Assembly (NCBI GenBank): GCA_050730675.1
Contig: JBOHNM010000007.1
Location: forward strand, 1 to 55,523
Reading direction: 5' to 3'
From: JBOHNM01 sp050730675
GTDB taxonomy: Bacteria; Planctomycetota; Phycisphaerae; Phycisphaerales; UBA1924
DNA length: 55,523 nt
Positions 24,749 through 32,640 of this stretch are shown here, in pieces. The first letter of the stretch is position 1, and each line of letters opens with the position of its first letter. Under the pieces are notes generated by a model that was not told the DNA's origin, made no database searches, and worked only from the letters and a program-made list of their open reading frames with translations. Made by a program: the position numbers and the translations under genes.

Positions 24749-25315
24749 ATGGCCGCCCATCCCGCCACAACCTCACGCAAGCTCCCACGCACCGGCCGCA
24801 AGCGGCGGGTGGCGGGGTGGGCGCTTGTGGGGCTCGGCGTGGTGGTCGCGGTGGCGTGGATCGGGTCAGTGATGGGAAGTGCCGCATGCAGTCGCGGTCA
24901 ATGGAATGTGGAAGTCAGGTTAGGATGTGCGTTCGCATCCCACATCGAAGGCGTTGAGGATTCGTACTCGCACACCAGTATTGATTTTGTCCCTGCGCAA
25001 TGGACTCGCATGTACTGGCGTGCGCCGAACACATCGAACCTCGCACCCCGAGCGACCCTAGATGCTGTGATTGTGCACTACGATCGGTTCGATTTTCTCG
25101 CGGGCGTACAGCGGTACTGGTCTGTCTGCCTCTGGCCCTTGCCGTTCTTGCTGTGTGGGAGCGGCGGGTTCCTGCTCTGGTTCGCCTGCCGCGCTCGCCG
25201 CCGCGCGATGGCGGGCGTGTGCCTCAAATGCGGGTACGTCCTTGCCGGGTTGGCGGCGGGTGCGCCGTGCCCGGAGTGTGGGAGGGGCGCAAGTCCAGTG
25301 GGCGAAGCTGTTTGA
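24749..25315 (+). CDS. Two-TM zinc-ribbon membrane protein (short subfamily, member 3)
   Basis: The 188-aa protein starts 8 nt after TAGACT (24735-24740). It has TGRKRRVAGWALVGLGVVVA (basic patch and TM1, nearly the same as in the gene at 22014). A distinct AT-richer middle domain includes FDFLAGVQRYWSVCLWPL. TM2 (LLCGSGGFLLWFACRARRRA) precedes the ribbon CLKCGYVLAGLAAGAPCPECG. The middle domain shares little with its paralogues, while ends are conserved. Confidence 0.82.
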   Translation: MAAHPATTSRKLPRTGRKRRVAGWALVGLGVVVAVAWIGSVMGSAACSRGQWNVEVRLGCAFASHIEGVEDSYSHTSIDFVPAQWTRMYWRAPNTSNLAPRATLDAVIVHYDRFDFLAGVQRYWSVCLWPLPFLLCGSGGFLLWFACRARRRAMAGVCLKCGYVLAGLAAGAPCPECGRGASPVGEAV

Positions 25316-25453
25316 ATTCGCTTGTGCCTTTGGTCCGGAGGGCGGACGGCATTGAAATGCCCACTCTGCAGGCTTGCTGGACACCAAACCGGGCACCCCA
25401 ACCACCGCTGTGCAAACGCCGCCACGCCCCCAAATGCACTACCATCGGGCCAT

Positions 25454-26215
25454 ATGGTTGACCTGACATTCATTCTGGCCCAGGCGGGCAAGCCCCCGGA
25501 GGCCGCCGGCGGCTCCAGCCTGCGCGACATCTTCCTCCAGTCCTTCGACACCTTCAGCGTCCTGCTGATCCTCGGCTCGCTGCTCGCGGGAACCGTGATC
25601 GTGCGCTGCGCGCTGGAAGTCCGCAAGGGGAACATCATCCCCGAGGACAGCGAGAAGGCCCTGCGCCGGCTCGTCGAGAGCGGCAACATCGAAGGAGCCC
25701 GCGGCTTCGTCGAGCGCGACGACTCGTTCCCCTCCAAGGTCCTGCTGGCCGCCATGAAAGCCCCCGCGAGCGCACCGGCCATCCGCGAGGCCGCGGAGCT
25801 GACGGCGAGCGAGGAATCCGCCCGATGGTTCCGCAAGATCGAGCCGCTCAACGTCGTCGGCAACCTCGGCCCACTGCTGGGTCTGGCGGGCACGGTGTGG
25901 GGCATGGTCAAGGCCTTCATGGCCCTCAACACCATGGGCGGCCAGGCGACGGCCGGGTCACTCTCTGAGGGTATCAGCAAGGCCCTCTTCCACACACTCC
26001 TGGGCCTCATGCTCGCGATCCCCGCGCTGGCCGTCTTCGGGTTCTTCCGCATGGTCGTCGATAAGCACTGCACGCGCGCGATGGTCGTCTCCGCCGAACT
26101 GACCGAGCAGTACATCAAGCTCATGTCCACCCCGAAAGAGCCCGCGGCCAACGCCGCAGCAGCCGCGGCGCGGGCCGCAATGGCCGGCGCTGGCGCAGGC
26201 GCGGTCCGCCACTAG
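25454..26215 (+). CDS. MotA/TolQ/ExbB-family proton channel protein
   Basis: The 253-aa protein starts at ATG 25454, 8 nt after TACCAT (25440-25445). An N-terminal hydrophobic segment (FSVLLILGSLLAGTVIVRC) is followed by a cytoplasmic loop (LRRLVESGNIEGARGFVER). The conserved TM2-TM3 block has VGNLGPLLGLAGTVWGM and FHTLLGLMLAIPALAVFGFF. It is expected to form the inner-membrane stator with the two ExbD-like proteins encoded next, energising an outer-membrane or envelope process. The C-terminus is Ala-rich. Confidence 0.92.
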   Translation: MVDLTFILAQAGKPPEAAGGSSLRDIFLQSFDTFSVLLILGSLLAGTVIVRCALEVRKGNIIPEDSEKALRRLVESGNIEGARGFVERDDSFPSKVLLAAMKAPASAPAIREAAELTASEESARWFRKIEPLNVVGNLGPLLGLAGTVWGMVKAFMALNTMGGQATAGSLSEGISKALFHTLLGLMLAIPALAVFGFFRMVVDKHCTRAMVVSAELTEQYIKLMSTPKEPAANAAAAAARAAMAGAGAGAVRH

Positions 26216-26250
26216 CAACTCATCACCGCCGCTCTCCTGCGTTCTGCCTT

Positions 26251-26310
26251 TCCCAATGCCTAGTGCCCAGTGCCTGACGCCTTCTCCTAGTGCCCGATGC
26301 CAAGTGCCTT
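26251..26310. repeat. Quasi-tandem 'ctagtgcccagtgcc' repeat
   Basis: Units such as 'aatgcctagtgcccagtgcc', 'tagtgcccgatgcc' and 'aagtgcc' repeat through the gap between the ExbB- and ExbD-like genes. It is non-coding and inside an otherwise compact operon. Confidence 0.6.
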
Positions 26311-26322
26311 CTGCTCTCTTCC

Positions 26323-26820
26323 ATGCGTTTGCGACGCCTCAATCACGGCTCCAGCTTCACCGAGGCGATCAACGTCACGCCGCTGATCGACGTGGTGATG
26401 TGCCTGATCATTTTCTTCCTGATCGTCAGCCGCATGGCCGCCGACCAGCTCGCGGGCGTGAAGCTCCCCGATACCAAGCTCGGGGCATCGTCCGATACCA
26501 GCGAGGCGCTGGTGATCAACATCGCCCAGCCCACCGGCCTGACGGTGACGTCCTGGGGCGGTGCCGCGGCACGCGTGGCCGTCGGCGCTCGCGTCGTCTC
26601 CACCGAGCGCGAGCTTGAAGATGTGCTCCGCGAGCGCGCCAGCGAGGTGGCGATCCGCATCGCCGGTCCCGGCCGCTCCCCGGTGATCAGCGCCGTGCCG
26701 GTCCGCATCCGCGCCGACCGCGACCTGCCCTACGGCGCGGTCCAGCCCGCCCTCCGCACCTGCCAGCGCCTGGGATTGGTCGCCGTGCGCCTGGTGACCG
26801 AGCGGAGCGAAGAGCAATGA
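26323..26820 (+). CDS. ExbD/TolR-family protein 1
   Basis: The 165-aa protein has the ExbD layout: short cytoplasmic tail, a single TM at ~18-38 (INVTPLIDVVMCLIIFFLI, with the essential Asp of the 'TPLIDV' motif), then a periplasmic domain with SEVAIRIAGPGRSPV and a C-terminal 'R..GLVAVRLVTE' strand. The ATG at 26323 was preferred over an upstream GTG that lies in repeat DNA. Its stop overlaps the next start (ATGA). Confidence 0.9.
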   Translation: MRLRRLNHGSSFTEAINVTPLIDVVMCLIIFFLIVSRMAADQLAGVKLPDTKLGASSDTSEALVINIAQPTGLTVTSWGGAAARVAVGARVVSTERELEDVLRERASEVAIRIAGPGRSPVISAVPVRIRADRDLPYGAVQPALRTCQRLGLVAVRLVTERSEEQ

Positions 26821-27341
26821 GCGCCGGAGCAAGGACATTCCGACGCCGCGGCGCCCTGGACCTCCACCGCACGCACTTCGGCCCCAACATGACGCCGATG
26901 GTGGACGTCGTGATGGTGATCCTGGTCTTCTTCATGGTCTCCGCGGCGTTCGTCGGCCCCGAGTGGTTCCTGCGGTCGATGGTCCCGCGCCCCGTCGCAT
27001 CGGCCGATGCCCCCAAGCAGCCGACGCCGCCGAAGCCCAACCCGGGCGTCGTCGCTCCGGACCAGTCGGAGATGAAACTCACCAAGAACCAGATCTATCT
27101 GCGGCTGATCCTCCCCGAAGGGGGCGGGCCGCCCTCGGTGGTCTGGCTCTCCAAGCGCTTCGAGTCGATCGAGGCCTTCGCCGCGGCCCTGGCCCGCTTC
27201 ACCGAGGGCGAGAACATCCCCAAGAAGGACATCGAGGTCTTCATCGAGCCGTCGAAGGATGTGCCCTACCGCGAGGTCATCAAGCTGCACGAGACCTGCG
27301 AGGCCTACGGGATCGGGCGCATCGGCGTGATCGTGCGGTGA
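26817..27341 (+). CDS. ExbD/TolR-family protein 2
   Basis: The 174-aa protein carries the same essential motif, NMTPMVDVVMVILVFFMVSA, with the channel Asp at about residue 30. The periplasmic part ends EVIKLHETCEAYGIGRIGV. A Pro-rich linker (KQPTPPKPNPG) follows the TM. Coupled translation with the first ExbD and two different ExbD copies per operon suggest a heteromeric stator, a common planctomycetal arrangement. Confidence 0.9.
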   Translation: MSAGARTFRRRGALDLHRTHFGPNMTPMVDVVMVILVFFMVSAAFVGPEWFLRSMVPRPVASADAPKQPTPPKPNPGVVAPDQSEMKLTKNQIYLRLILPEGGGPPSVVWLSKRFESIEAFAAALARFTEGENIPKKDIEVFIEPSKDVPYREVIKLHETCEAYGIGRIGVIVR

Positions 27342-27720
27342 GCCGCTCCCTGCGTTTCCACACGCGATCCGCTCACGGCAAAACCAATGAAAACCCTGGC
27401 CTGCCGTTGTACTGAGGCGTGGTGCTGCATCACTCTAGAGTCGAAATCCTCTGTCCTCTCAAAAAAGTAGGCGAGCTTTGCTTGCGTCTCGGCGCTCCGC
27501 TTCTATACTCGCGGCTGACGCCTCAACGGGTGTATTGCTGTAGAGAGAGTTCGGACGCATTGTCCTATTTCCAACAACTCATGATCGCTCGACGGACACC
27601 TATTTCTCTATTAACGCGGTTCGTTTGAGTCCGCTGCGATCGGCGAGAGCCGCTCGGGTGCGTTTGTGTCCTTAGTTTCACCGGGTGAAAACTCGGCAGT
27701 CCTTTTTTTGGAGAGAGAGC
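27342..27720. other. Gene-free leader region of the PEP-CTERM-like gene
   Basis: No gene is visible. The stretch is less GC-rich than its surroundings and contains a candidate promoter at 27482-27509. If that is used, the next gene has a ~200-nt 5' leader ending in a strong GGAGAGAG ribosome site. Confidence 0.5.
27482..27509 (+). promoter_or_regulatory. Candidate sigma70-like promoter
   Basis: TTGCGT (27482-27487) and TATACT (27504-27509) are 16 nt apart. The -10 box is close to consensus, the -35 only partial. Start sites about 7 nt further would give a ~200-nt leader. Confidence 0.45.
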
Positions 27721-28632
27721 ATGCGCAAGGGAATCGTTGTCATTGTTGTTGGAACCACGCTAATGGCCGCGGCGGCCAACGCCTCCGTCGTCACGATGTA
27801 CGCGTCTCCCTCGCAGGTGGGCAACTCGCTCACCTGGGACACCGCCAACGTCACCAACCGGGCCACAACGTCCGGGACGGCGGCATACACAGTTGGCGGC
27901 GGCCTGACCGACCTGCACAATGAAAACCTCACGCCCGCGATCCCGCCGCAGCACGTGCGGCCGTCGATGCTGGTGAACACCGACACGACCTACGCGGCCG
28001 GAACGGGCTTCAACCGCGGCGCCACCAGCGCGGGCTACTACTCCTTCCAGGGAAATCTCGGCATCCGCGGCTCCCTTTCCGTGGGCTGGGCCGCGCCAGA
28101 CAACACGACACTGGGTTCGAGCAACGGCGCCGGCGCCGACTTGGCGATCATGGAGTGGTCCAACAACGAGGGCTTCCTGGTCCGCGTGCAGGACACACTG
28201 AGCGGCCAGTGGAGCGGCTGGCGCTACACCCCCGCGTCCTGGGCCGCGGCCGACACCGCCGGCACAACCTACCGCACGTGGGTCACGCTGCTTGACTACT
28301 CCAGCTTCGGGATCTCCTCGGGCGGCTCGGTGCAGCGCGTCGAGATGATGAGCATCCTCGCGGGCGACGCCGGCACCGGCGGCAACGGCACGGGCCTGGA
28401 CGCCAACGGATACGCATTCGACCCGTTCAACCCGACCACGGGAACGATCTTCAACAACCCCCAGCACGGCGGCGCATTCACGAACGGCCCGATCATGCCG
28501 TACTACACGACCTCGGACGTCACGGCGGACATCTGGTACGTTGTCTCGCTTAACTCGCTGGTCCCGGCCCCCTCAGCTCTCGCGGTCGTTGGACTGAGCG
28601 GGCTGACGCTGGTCCGCCGTCGCCGGGCCTGA
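27721..28632 (+). CDS. Secreted protein with PEP-CTERM-like sorting signal
   Basis: The 303-aa protein starts at ATG 27721, 3 nt after GGAGAGAG; an upstream GTG-led extension was rejected. A Sec signal (GIVVIVVGTTLMAAAANA) is followed by a Thr/Gly/Asn-rich beta domain. The C-terminus VPAPSALAVVGLSGLTLVRR RR is a PEP-CTERM-type tripartite signal (P-x-P motif, hydrophobic helix, basic end) with PAPS instead of PEPS. Such proteins are cut by an exosortase and attached to the surface; no exosortase gene is in the window. A clear terminator follows. Confidence 0.82.
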   Translation: MRKGIVVIVVGTTLMAAAANASVVTMYASPSQVGNSLTWDTANVTNRATTSGTAAYTVGGGLTDLHNENLTPAIPPQHVRPSMLVNTDTTYAAGTGFNRGATSAGYYSFQGNLGIRGSLSVGWAAPDNTTLGSSNGAGADLAIMEWSNNEGFLVRVQDTLSGQWSGWRYTPASWAAADTAGTTYRTWVTLLDYSSFGISSGGSVQRVEMMSILAGDAGTGGNGTGLDANGYAFDPFNPTTGTIFNNPQHGGAFTNGPIMPYYTTSDVTADIWYVVSLNSLVPAPSALAVVGLSGLTLVRRRRA

Positions 28633-28660
28633 ACTCAATCCACTTCGGCATTCATCCACG

Positions 28661-28694
28661 GCGTCGGTCCGAGTAATCCGGACCGACGCTTTTT
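28661..28694 (+). terminator. Rho-independent terminator
   Basis: GCGTCGGTCCG (28661-28671) pairs perfectly with CGGACCGACGC (28679-28689), with a 7-nt loop and five Ts. It ends the PEP-CTERM-like gene's transcript and also lies 30 bp from the convergent Fur-family stop. Confidence 0.9.
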
Positions 28695-28724
28695 CGTGCC
28701 GTATTCGTCAGCCGTGCTGCGCCG

Positions 28725-29216
28725 CTACTGCCGCGCGTAGATTACCAGCCGCTGCCCCTCCGGCTTCAGCCCCAGCGAGCGGCACAATCGATCGGCGATC
28801 GCCGACAGCTCCGGCACATCCACCTGCTGCGTCTGGTGCGTATCGAGCCGAACCACCAGCGCGGTGCTCGCTCGGCCGTACGCAAGCTGGTAGTGGCTGT
28901 GGTCCGAGTCGAGCAGGATCTGCTGCACGATGCCGGCCTCCTGCAGGAGCTTGATGGTGCGGTAGACCGTGGCCTTGCTCACACGGATCGAACCCGTCTT
29001 CGCCGCGGCCCGGAGCTTCTCGATCAATTCCTCGATCTGGAAGGGCGCGGTCATGGCGATGACGGCATCGAGAATGCGGGCCCGCTCGGTGGTGTACTTG
29101 AGCCCGACGCTCTTGAGCTTGCGCCGAAATACGGCACACAGCGGCTCGGTGATCCGGATCTCGGGCTCGCCCGTCGCAAGGGTTGTGCGGCCGGCGGTCG
29201 CGGGGAGGGGTGACAT
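28725..29216 (-). CDS. Fur-family transcriptional regulator
   Basis: The 163-aa protein starts at ATG 29216, 6 nt after TAGGAT (minus strand). The winged-helix part has KYTTERARILDAVIAM, FQIEELIEKL, and the recognition helix SKATVYRTIKLLQEAGIV, which is characteristic of Fur. The sensing half has HSHYQLAYG with the conserved His, but the usual C-terminal CxxC zinc pairs are absent, so it may lack the structural zinc. Metal specificity cannot be inferred. It is divergent from the GT-C-like gene with overlapping promoter elements. Confidence 0.88.
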   Translation of the reverse strand: MSPLPATAGRTTLATGEPEIRITEPLCAVFRRKLKSVGLKYTTERARILDAVIAMTAPFQIEELIEKLRAAAKTGSIRVSKATVYRTIKLLQEAGIVQQILLDSDHSHYQLAYGRASTALVVRLDTHQTQQVDVPELSAIADRLCRSLGLKPEGQRLVIYARQ

Positions 29217-29221
29217 ATCGG

Positions 29222-29228
29222 TATCCTA
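29222..29228. promoter_or_regulatory. Bidirectional -10 element between Fur-family and GT-C-like genes
   Basis: The 7-mer TATCCTA contains TATCCT on the plus strand (9 nt before the ATG at 29237) and TAGGAT on the minus strand (6 nt before the ATG at 29216). Only 20 bp separate the two start codons, so transcription in the two directions should be mutually exclusive. Confidence 0.6.
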
Positions 29229-29236
29229 CTGCCCCG

Positions 29237-31498
29237 ATGAGCCCCGATGCACAGATCGATCCCGCGGGCCAGCGCCTCGGCCGCAATATGGCGGGGCTGG
29301 TGCTGGTCGGGCTCACGCTCGCGGGCACGCTGCTGCTGAGCACGACGGGCCTCGGCGCCGGGGTGAGCCCGATCGTCGGGCCGCTGGCGGCGCTGCAATC
29401 ACTGATCTCCAGCGGCGTGGTGGCGCTGGTCTACCTCGCTTCGGGCGTCGGGCTGGCGGGACCGGTCGCGCGGCGGCTGGCGGGGGCTACTGGTGGCGAT
29501 GGGGGTGAAAGCGGTAGTGCAGGCAGGCAATCGGCGAACCGGTGGTGGATCCAACTCGCGCTCGGGACGGGCGGGATCTTCTGGCTCAGCCACTTGGTCG
29601 GCGTCTTTGGCGGGCTCTCGGGTGCGCCGGGGCGGTGGGTGGCGCTGGCGATCGTGGCCACCGGCGTCGTGATGCTGGTGTCGCAGTTAGCGAAGGAGCT
29701 GAAAGAGAAGCCGCACTTGCCCGCCGCGCCGGCGAGTTCACTGCTCGGCGTGATCGGGATAGCCGTCCTCCTCTGCGCGGCGTGCAACCCGCCGGGGGCG
29801 CTCTGGCGGAGCGAGGCCGGCGGGTTCGATGCCCTGAGCTACCACCTGCCCCTGGCGCAGGAGTGGGCAATGAGCACACGTTTGCGCCCATTGGACCACG
29901 ACGTCTACTCCTACCTGCCCAGTTACTACGAGGCGGGGGTGCTGCACATCGGCGCGGCGCTGGGCGCCGGCACGCTCACGCCCGGAGTTCCATCGGGTCT
30001 GCTCGCCTACGACGGACTGGGCGCGGTGGCGGCCCAGATGCTCGCGGCCCTCTCGACGATCATCGCCGCCGCCCTGACGGGCCGAGTCGCGAGCGTGGTG
30101 CTCCGCCGGGTGGGATGCCGCGACGCGATCGCAAGCGGCGCGGGCGGGCTGGCGTTCGCCGTGGTCGTCTGCGTCCCGTGGAGCGTCGTCTGCGGGTCGC
30201 TGGCGTACAACGAGATGCCCCTCGCGGCGATGTTCGCCGGCGCATTGCTCGTCGCGATCGATATGCAGCTCACACCCGGGCGGCGCTGGCTCCTCGCGGG
30301 CCTGCTCGTCGGCCTCGCCTGCGGCTTCAAGCCGACGGCCGCGTTCATCGTCGCGCCGACGATCGGGTGCCTCCTCATCGCCGCGGAGCCGGTGCGAACG
30401 CTCCCGAAGTTGCTCGCGCTCGGCATCCTCGGCGGCCTCATCGCCTTCGGACCGCCGCTGGTGCGCAACACGGTCGCCAGCGGCAACCCCGTCTTCCCCG
30501 CCGGAACGAGCATCTTCGGGCACGGGCACTGGTCGCAGGAGCAGATCGAGCGATTCGCCAAGGGCCACCACGAATCTGCGCCACTCGCCTCACGGGCCGC
30601 GATGCTCTTCTCCACCACGCCGGACCCGTCCAGCCTGGACACACCCAAGCAGCCGCGCGGCTTCATGCACCGCCAGTGGGCGATGGTCCCGATCGCGGGG
30701 CTCTTCTCGATGGCCGTGCTGCTGGTCTGGGTGCCGCTGCGCGGGCTGGCGGTCTGCCTGCTGCTCGGAATCACCGCGGCGTGCGTCTGGTGGATCGGCT
30801 TCTCCCACGCGCAGTCGCGCTTCCTCCTGCCGCTGGTCGTCCCGTTCGCCGCGTCGATCGGCGTGCTGCTGGGCATGGCCGTGCTGAGCGCGGCACGGGT
30901 CCGTGCCTGGATGCTGGTCTGGCCGCTCGCCCTCGCGCCCCTCGCCGCCGCAGGGACGACGCTGGTGACCTTCCTGATCCAGAACGACCGCACGCCCAAC
31001 GCGCTGCTCGGCGCAGGCGCGGGCGTGCTGACCGGCGAGGACCTCCGTTCCCAGTGGGCGGGCATGGACTCCGCCGAACGCGAGAAGTGGCTCGCCGCCC
31101 GCGCGCCCAACGTCGCCGCAAACCTGTTGATCCCGCCCGACAAGACGCTCTACCTCCTCGGCGGCTCAACGCCCTTCTACTACACCGGCAAGGTGCTCTA
31201 CCACACCACGTGGGACACCTCTCCGCTGGGCAAGGCCATCGCCCTCCACCCCGACGACCCGGCCCGCTGGGCCGCGGCCCTGCGCGAACGCGGCATCGAC
31301 TACATCCTGCTCGACCTGGGCGAACTCGAGCGGCTGCGCGCCAGCGGCTGGTACGATCCGCGCGTGACACCCGAGGCGGCCATGCGCCTGGCCCGCGAGC
31401 AGTGCGAAGTGATCGGGCGGTGGGACCGCGCCGGCGCGCTGCTGCTGCGCCTGACCCCGACACCGCCCAAGCCCGCCAACACGGGGCAATCGGCGTGA
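29237..31498 (+). CDS. Polytopic membrane protein, GT-C glycosyltransferase-like
   Basis: The 753-aa protein has about a dozen TM segments. After two N-terminal helices (LVGLTLAGTLLL) the first long loop carries GGFDALSYHLPLAQEWA and YSYLPSYYEAGVLHIG. The acidic residue in the 'D-x-x-x-YHLP' motif resembles the first-loop catalytic Asp of GT-C enzymes (ArnT/PMT type). The C-terminal domain (DYILLDLGELERLRASGW) is soluble. A polyprenyl-phosphate-sugar donor is likely by analogy only. The downstream flippase-like gene starts inside its stop codon (GTGA), implying coupling in envelope-lipid or glycan metabolism. Confidence 0.75.
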   Translation: MSPDAQIDPAGQRLGRNMAGLVLVGLTLAGTLLLSTTGLGAGVSPIVGPLAALQSLISSGVVALVYLASGVGLAGPVARRLAGATGGDGGESGSAGRQSANRWWIQLALGTGGIFWLSHLVGVFGGLSGAPGRWVALAIVATGVVMLVSQLAKELKEKPHLPAAPASSLLGVIGIAVLLCAACNPPGALWRSEAGGFDALSYHLPLAQEWAMSTRLRPLDHDVYSYLPSYYEAGVLHIGAALGAGTLTPGVPSGLLAYDGLGAVAAQMLAALSTIIAAALTGRVASVVLRRVGCRDAIASGAGGLAFAVVVCVPWSVVCGSLAYNEMPLAAMFAGALLVAIDMQLTPGRRWLLAGLLVGLACGFKPTAAFIVAPTIGCLLIAAEPVRTLPKLLALGILGGLIAFGPPLVRNTVASGNPVFPAGTSIFGHGHWSQEQIERFAKGHHESAPLASRAAMLFSTTPDPSSLDTPKQPRGFMHRQWAMVPIAGLFSMAVLLVWVPLRGLAVCLLLGITAACVWWIGFSHAQSRFLLPLVVPFAASIGVLLGMAVLSAARVRAWMLVWPLALAPLAAAGTTLVTFLIQNDRTPNALLGAGAGVLTGEDLRSQWAGMDSAEREKWLAARAPNVAANLLIPPDKTLYLLGGSTPFYYTGKVLYHTTWDTSPLGKAIALHPDDPARWAAALRERGIDYILLDLGELERLRASGWYDPRVTPEAAMRLAREQCEVIGRWDRAGALLLRLTPTPPKPANTGQSA

Positions 31499-32589
31499 GC
31501 GACATCCCCCCACTTCCAGCCAGCCCCACCGATGCGGCCGCCACGCCGCAGGCGCCCCCGCCGAAGAAACGCCGCCCCCGCGCGTGGTCGATCGTCCTGC
31601 AACTCGTCGGCTTCGTCGCCAGCCTGTCGCTGCTGTACTGGTGCATCCGCACGGCCCTGGGCAGCGAGCAGGTGCAGCAGAAGCTCCGCGACCTCAACAA
31701 CGCGCCGCCGTGGCTGCTGGTCGCCATGCTCGCGCTCTCGGCGGGCACCGTCGTCCTCAGCGGGCTGGTCTTTGGCACAGTCGTGCGCCCGGTCCACAAG
31801 CTCAAGTGGAGCGACGTCGTCGCCACCAATTTCCTCTGCACGCTGCTGGGAAACCTGCCGCTCAAGATCAGCCTCGTCGTGCGCGTGCTCATCCACAACC
31901 GGCGCGACGGCGTGCCGATGCTCACCATCGCCGGGTGGTTCGCCGCGGTGTCGGCGCTCATCTTCATCAGCATCGTGCCGCCGGTGGCCAGCGCCGTGCT
32001 CGTCGGCGAGGTCGGGTTCACCTGGTGGATCATCGCCGGCGGGGGCATCGTCGGCTCCACGATCGCGACGTGGCTGCTGTGCGGCTGGCTCGCCTCGGAG
32101 GCGGGGTGGGAGACGCTGCTTCGGATCGTGGACACGATCAAGTGGCGGCGGCTCTCGACCCTGGCGCGCTCGCCCAGCGCCCGCAACCTGCACGCGGGCG
32201 TGCGCATGCTCGCCTCGGGCAAGGCGACGTTCTCGGCGATGGGCTTCCGCGTGCTCGACATCGCGCTGCAGGGCGGGCGCTTCTACCTCGCAGCGAACCT
32301 GCTGCAGATCCCGCTCACCCTCACCCACGCGGCGCTGGCCGGCTGCACGTATTTCTTCCTCCAGGCCGCGGCCGTCGCGGGGTCGCTGGGCTTGCGCGAG
32401 TACATCACCGGCGTGGTGCTGCTGGGCATCACGGCGCTGCCGAAGGAGCAGCTCTCGGCGGTGATCCTCACGGTGACGGCGGCGGAGACGGTGGTCAACA
32501 TCATCCTCGGCGTCGTGGGCGCGCTGTGGCTGCGGGTGGACCGGTTGCTGCTGGGCCGGAAGGCCGAACCGATCGCCGATCTGCAGTAG
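31495..32589 (+). CDS. Lysylphosphatidylglycerol-synthase-TM/UPF0104-like flippase
   Basis: The 364-aa protein starts at GTG 31495, overlapping the upstream stop. A long upstream open frame opposite the GT-C-like coding phase is a shadow. A basic N-terminus (PPKKRRPRAW) is followed by about eight TM helices. Family features include LLVAMLALSAGTVVLSG, NFLCTLLGNLPLKISLVV, and CTYFFLQAAAVAGSLGLRE near the end. Homologues are the TM part of MprF and stand-alone DUF/UPF0104 proteins implicated in lipid translocation. No aminoacyl-transferase domain is present. Confidence 0.75.
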   Translation: MSDIPPLPASPTDAAATPQAPPPKKRRPRAWSIVLQLVGFVASLSLLYWCIRTALGSEQVQQKLRDLNNAPPWLLVAMLALSAGTVVLSGLVFGTVVRPVHKLKWSDVVATNFLCTLLGNLPLKISLVVRVLIHNRRDGVPMLTIAGWFAAVSALIFISIVPPVASAVLVGEVGFTWWIIAGGGIVGSTIATWLLCGWLASEAGWETLLRIVDTIKWRRLSTLARSPSARNLHAGVRMLASGKATFSAMGFRVLDIALQGGRFYLAANLLQIPLTLTHAALAGCTYFFLQAAAVAGSLGLREYITGVVLLGITALPKEQLSAVILTVTAAETVVNIILGVVGALWLRVDRLLLGRKAEPIADLQ

Positions 32590-32640
32590 CCGTCCCTCGC
32601 ACAACCCCCACGCCACGCACCTTTCCCCTACCCTCCGCTC

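Noticed and set aside
29542..31494. Long plus-strand frame running into the flippase gene
   Set aside because: The Arg/Ala-rich translation is out of phase with the clearly coding GT-C-like gene; only the part from GTG 31495 is real.
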